This document shows positions 46,101 through 46,211 of a DNA stretch of 46,211 nucleotides, piece after piece. The notes under the pieces are model-generated. The model was not told where the DNA came from and ran no database searches. It saw nothing but the letters and a program-made list of their open reading frames with translations. This stretch comes from CAYWBW01 sp964456745 (lineage in GTDB: Bacteria; Patescibacteriota; Gracilibacteria; GCA-2401425; JAJOLG01): contig CAYWBW010000018.1 of the NCBI GenBank assembly GCA_964456745.1, positions 1 to 46,211 of the forward strand, given 5' to 3'. Both the position numbers and the translations under genes were made by a program. The first letter of the stretch is position 1. Each line of letters opens with the position of its first letter.

Positions 46101-46211
46101 TTGCATCAATAAGCGATGATCAGGCACTAACTGTTACATCGCTAGTTATTAGATCTACAATATTCGTCATTGAACTCAGCTGAGTTCAAGGTAAATGTAC
46201 CAAGGCACTAT
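15619..46211 (-). CDS. Giant multidomain surface protein, at least 10,196 residues, 5' end outside the window
   Basis: I read each codon of this minus frame from the stop at 15619-15621 to the right edge and found no TAA or TAG; in-frame TGA is read as glycine. The frame is meaningful throughout: recognisable beta-rich surface domains follow one another without a break. From the visible N-terminal side there are beta-sandwich, TSP3/F5-8C, Ig-like, LamG with FG-GAP propeller (twice), more LamG, Ig-like arrays, a block with cohesin-like and dockerin-like parts (twice), TSP3/F5-8C (twice more), and a C-terminal WxL-like domain. The domains are listed separately. Most bind calcium or carbohydrate in other proteins, so cell-surface adhesion is the likely role. 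Export must rely on an N-terminal signal beyond 46211. Sequencing frameshifts are unlikely, since the single frame persists over 30.6 kb. Confidence 0.93.
16141..16740 (-). other. Giant protein: beta domain preceding the anchor
   Basis: About 200 residues with VGSPGEIIIFDKPVRLVIPS, then VFYSKDGFLSWTKIEDEC and a terminal SGKHTIIWSYHLTDFGV. This pattern (phosphate-like strand IxFxKPVxLxIP, Trp strand, Cys pair, H.LTDFGV) is frequent before C-terminal anchors of large CPR surface proteins. Related PVKLxIP strands recur at about 38.3 kb and 45.9 kb. No catalytic motif is seen. Confidence 0.5.
16741..17400 (-). repeat. Giant protein: two Ig-like repeats
   Basis: Each ~100-residue repeat follows the scheme (Y.D.E.D.EG.S.fkWY), (aisgAtssTYtL...D.gkyI.FeVTPva). 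Here the units read GISTFKWYSADDALGSGK with GKYIIFEVTPVASEG, and SGSLLRWLSSATETG with QWIKFEVTPIETSG. This is the repeat type found in many bacterial surface and cohesin proteins. Confidence 0.75.
17401..18140 (-). other. Giant protein: TSP3-like calcium segment with inserted F5/8C-like domain
   Basis: The start of a thrombospondin type 3 repeat, DIDGDGIYDSNDNCPKISNA (about 18085-18145), is followed by ~160 residues ending in QYIRINLTNLT and LSEIEIFNNGD, the closing strands of an F5/8 type C (discoidin) domain. The TSP3 pattern then resumes as NACDIC and NCPALGSGYSSDPQCGDVCD. The whole element recurs at 24.0-24.85 kb and 45.05-45.65 kb. Confidence 0.7.
18141..19080 (-). repeat. Giant protein: three Ig-like repeats
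   Basis: The YxWY signature strands are at about 18313, 18616 and 18937. The last reads EGNSIYQWYYSTAPTGA. Spacing is ~300-320 bases. Confidence 0.75.
19081..23440 (-). repeat. Giant protein: 4-kb block, copy 1, with cohesin-like, dockerin-like and Big-type Ig domains
   Basis: Reading from the N-terminal side: several Big-type Ig domains (about 23.4-20.4 kb); a cohesin-like domain (IAIGDYFDVPVVLNHAGNTL then GGVDVEIYYDPSLLEIED, about 20.0-20.35 kb); a linker; a dockerin-like EF-hand (YIGDLSGNCEVDGGDVIKAY, about 19.63-19.73 kb); and a further beta domain ending near 19.1 kb. A diverged copy lies 11.2-11.35 kb to the right. Confidence 0.7.
23441..24000 (-). repeat. Giant protein: two Ig-like repeats
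   Basis: YQWY strands at about 23596 and 23905 within repeats of the same consensus (for example SSLYQWYRSINN and YVSFEVSPQSE). Confidence 0.75.
24001..24850 (-). other. Giant protein: second TSP3-like segment with inserted F5/8C-like domain
   Basis: DTDADGVTDAIDNCKYISNP (about 24.78-24.83 kb) opens the calcium motif. An inserted domain closes with TQFIRVMLDNCS and YATLNEIEFNNGG. The motif then resumes with LGNACDIC, NNNCPAIGDGYSSNPLCGDI and CD. The organisation is the same as at 17.4-18.1 kb. Confidence 0.7.
24851..25800 (-). repeat. Giant protein: three Ig-like repeats
   Basis: WY strands at about 25012, 25315 and 25642; each repeat closes with a FEVTP-like or related strand encoded around 25210, 24920 and 25540. 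Confidence 0.7.
25801..26500 (-). other. Giant protein: LamG-like domain
   Basis: Concanavalin-like lectin fold signatures: KFGQSSIYFDGNQDALNIYS, FGTGAYTFDVWV and DDQGHHIALARTGHLFLDGT. Such domains bind glycans or proteins. Confidence 0.75.
26501..28080 (-). repeat. Giant protein: five Ig-like repeats
   Basis: WY-type strands at about 26671, 26956, 27262, 27580 and 27901, a regular period of 285-320 bases (~103 residues). This is one of the most regular arrays in the gene. Confidence 0.75.
28081..28860 (-). other. Giant protein: LamG-like domain preceded by a TSP3-like motif
   Basis: DSDGDGLCDDIDVCNNP (about 28.79-28.84 kb) is a calcium-type motif. A LamG-like domain follows, closing with SFEGTLDEIAFYNRQLTDRE, the standard C-terminal strand and helix of the family. 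Confidence 0.75.
28861..30450 (-). repeat. Giant protein: five Ig-like repeats
   Basis: WY-type strands at about 29014, 29320, 29683, 30001 and 30304; period 300-360 bases. Closing strands follow the FEVTP or FSVTP pattern (for example YITFSVTPVASS). Confidence 0.75.
30451..34660 (-). repeat. Giant protein: 4-kb block, copy 2
   Basis: Same order as copy 1: Big-type Ig domains (about 34.6-31.7 kb), a cohesin-like domain (DINVPVTLNTGGNDIGAFEI then KIRYNGDKLAILDKLTDITN, about 31.2-31.6 kb), a dockerin-like motif (EIGDLNANCQFEVTDILNTY, about 30.99-31.06 kb), and a beta domain ending with YSGGCDIDLTSPPQ near 30.45 kb. Conserved DNA strings such as ACAAGGTG (21560 and 32831) mark the 11.27-kb offset. 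Confidence 0.7.
34661..35580 (-). repeat. Giant protein: three Ig-like repeats
   Basis: WY-type strands at about 34810, 35116 and 35436. Confidence 0.75.
35581..36240 (-). other. Giant protein: LamG-like domain
   Basis: Signature strands KKFGNTSIYFDQSSSLDVDE, FGSEDFTLDMWVY, DQWAHIAAVRSGTNAYIFVN and YFYLDEIRISKGIARWTSDF in family order. Confidence 0.75.
36241..36830 (-). repeat. Giant protein: two Ig-like repeats
   Basis: WY-type strands at about 36376 and 36673. Confidence 0.75.
36831..38090 (-). other. Giant protein: two consecutive LamG-like domains
   Basis: The C-terminal one (about 36.85-37.46 kb) has NLLIHGNGGIINDNSKYNHS, GSILFNGAGDYLNI, GTGDFTIDAWVNPN and YIDELRFSKGIARWTENFTP. The N-terminal one (about 37.47-38.09 kb) has FVNIPNNNTFNTGSGMTISL, NSWHLLSIVYNG and YFNGSIDEIAIYEKALNDGD. 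These are different LamG subtypes. Confidence 0.75.
38091..38680 (-). other. Giant protein: TSP3-like motif and beta domain
   Basis: SDDDQDGLPNDLDACLDYKS (about 38.10-38.16 kb) is a calcium-type motif. The preceding region contains FSKAIKLEIPLLDN and closes with AIIYSCSSSEFKAFG. The same PVKLEIP and IYSCSASE strands recur at 45.65-46.0 kb. Confidence 0.6.
38681..40330 (-). other. Giant protein: two LamG-like domains and a TSP3-like motif
   Basis: The C-terminal LamG (about 38.68-39.52 kb) is uninterrupted: TRLLIHSDNDNGNQEFKDSS runs directly on to VYHSTKKSIIGKSSIYFDGA, and it closes with GYIDEVHLSKGLRGMYQNNF. The next one (about 39.53-40.19 kb) has GNWHHIAGTLRNFVDTYDSN and DIDDIAIYSRNLF. A calcium-type DPTDPDGDGLKYHLDVCND lies at about 40.21-40.31 kb. 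Confidence 0.7.
40331..42240 (-). other. Giant protein: LamG-like domain split by an FG-GAP propeller (first)
   Basis: The LamG opening strand NTLLLIHSDNNTGDQAFVDS lies at about 42.08-42.17 kb. About 390 residues of FG-GAP repeats follow (about 40.87-42.04 kb, period ~178 bases, about seven blades), each of the form KIIASDG.ADDRFGSSVSIS, then AIIGA....., then GAAYIF. LamG then resumes with TSVFGQSSIYFDGNQAGYLE, FNFGTGNFTIDLNI and GYLDEIRVSNIARWDSDFSD. FG-GAP repeats build integrin-type beta-propellers, often calcium-binding. Confidence 0.75.
42241..42540 (-). repeat. Giant protein: single Ig-like repeat between the two propellers
   Basis: YQWY strand at about 42370; the repeat reads LGTTYQWYRSTSFSGA and closes with YIIFKVTPGSDN. 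Confidence 0.75.
42541..44460 (-). other. Giant protein: LamG-like domain split by an FG-GAP propeller (second)
   Basis: Same architecture as the first: DTLLLIHSNTSDGGQIFEDS (about 44.31-44.38 kb), then ~390 residues of FG-GAP repeats (about 43.08-44.24 kb), then TSAVGESSIYFDGNEGGFLD, FNFGTGDFTIDLNV or close variants, and YLDEIRVSKVARWDNDFSDD. The two elements are about 2.2 kb apart and clearly duplicates. Confidence 0.75.
44461..45060 (-). repeat. Giant protein: two Ig-like repeats
   Basis: WY-type strands at about 44581 and 44935. Confidence 0.7.
45061..45670 (-). other. Giant protein: third TSP3-like segment with inserted F5/8C-like domain
   Basis: DGQDIDGDLYSDEFDNCVYI (about 45.59-45.65 kb) is followed by an inserted domain closing with TEYLRIRLTNPSSNTITLNE and FEVYSG, and then GLCDVCNAVPS. 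A Cys-rich ICCNEGNCNANE occurs inside the N-terminal part of the insertion. Confidence 0.65.
45671..46211 (-). other. Giant protein: beta domain at the visible N-terminal edge
   Basis: The frame contains DIIFDINTTQEANKSAKIHF, LYFSNPVKLEVPISDSYLSS and NGIATIYSCSASEV. It resembles the domain at 38.2-38.7 kb. No start codon with signal peptide is seen, so the gene continues to the right. Confidence 0.55.

Noticed and set aside
15619..46211. Several separate surface proteins instead of one
   Set aside because: No TAA or TAG interrupts the frame, and no ATG followed by a signal-peptide-like stretch was noticed at domain boundaries; internal starts cannot be excluded but are not needed.

Overview
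The window comes from a bacterium that reads UGA as glycine (translation table 25), so a member of Candidatus Gracilibacteria (BD1-5/GN02) or Absconditabacteria (SR1). With standard stops every long gene is shattered by in-frame TGA. With TGA read as Gly, conserved glycines are restored, for example three P-loop glycines of guanylate kinase. CGA and CGG fall where arginine or lysine is expected, which favours Gracilibacteria over Absconditabacteria, where I recall those codons being reported as tryptophan. The DNA is AT-rich, genes abut or overlap, and no start has a Shine-Dalgarno sequence.

Layout. 1-452 holds no recognised gene. 453-2916 is a secreted Ig-like/SLH protein overlapping a small DUF2061 membrane protein. 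3091-4305 is a divergent sigma-70 family protein behind a near-consensus promoter. 4314-5735 (-) is gatB, 5885-6352 an unknown protein and 6360-6974 (-) a 2-Cys peroxiredoxin. 6975-7653 is non-coding and folds into an array of strong hairpins. 7654-9707 is gmk overlapping a U32 peptidase-family (TrhP-like) gene. 9709-11001 (-) is a class I/II aminotransferase and 11055-12698 (-) is recJ. 12875-15007 is a 710-residue unknown protein with two AT-hook-like motifs.

From 15619 to the right edge (46211) one minus-strand frame is open without a TAA or TAG: at least 10,196 residues, with the N-terminus beyond the window. I read every codon of that frame. It is a modular surface protein with about 28 Ig-like repeats, nine LamG-like domains, two FG-GAP beta-propellers that each appear to be inserted inside a LamG domain, three thrombospondin-3-like calcium segments carrying inserted F5/8C-like (discoidin) domains, and two copies, about 11.3 kb apart, of a 4-kb block containing a cohesin-like domain followed by a dockerin-like motif. 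It ends in a WxL-like domain. Four bases downstream, a 181-residue secreted protein (15069-15614) consists of essentially that same terminal domain plus a signal peptide.

Together the left part is compact housekeeping DNA (translation fidelity, nucleotide metabolism, redox defence, repair), with one cell-wall protein. The right two thirds is a giant adhesin-like operon, probably serving attachment to a host or prey cell or to polysaccharide. That role is inferred from domain content only.
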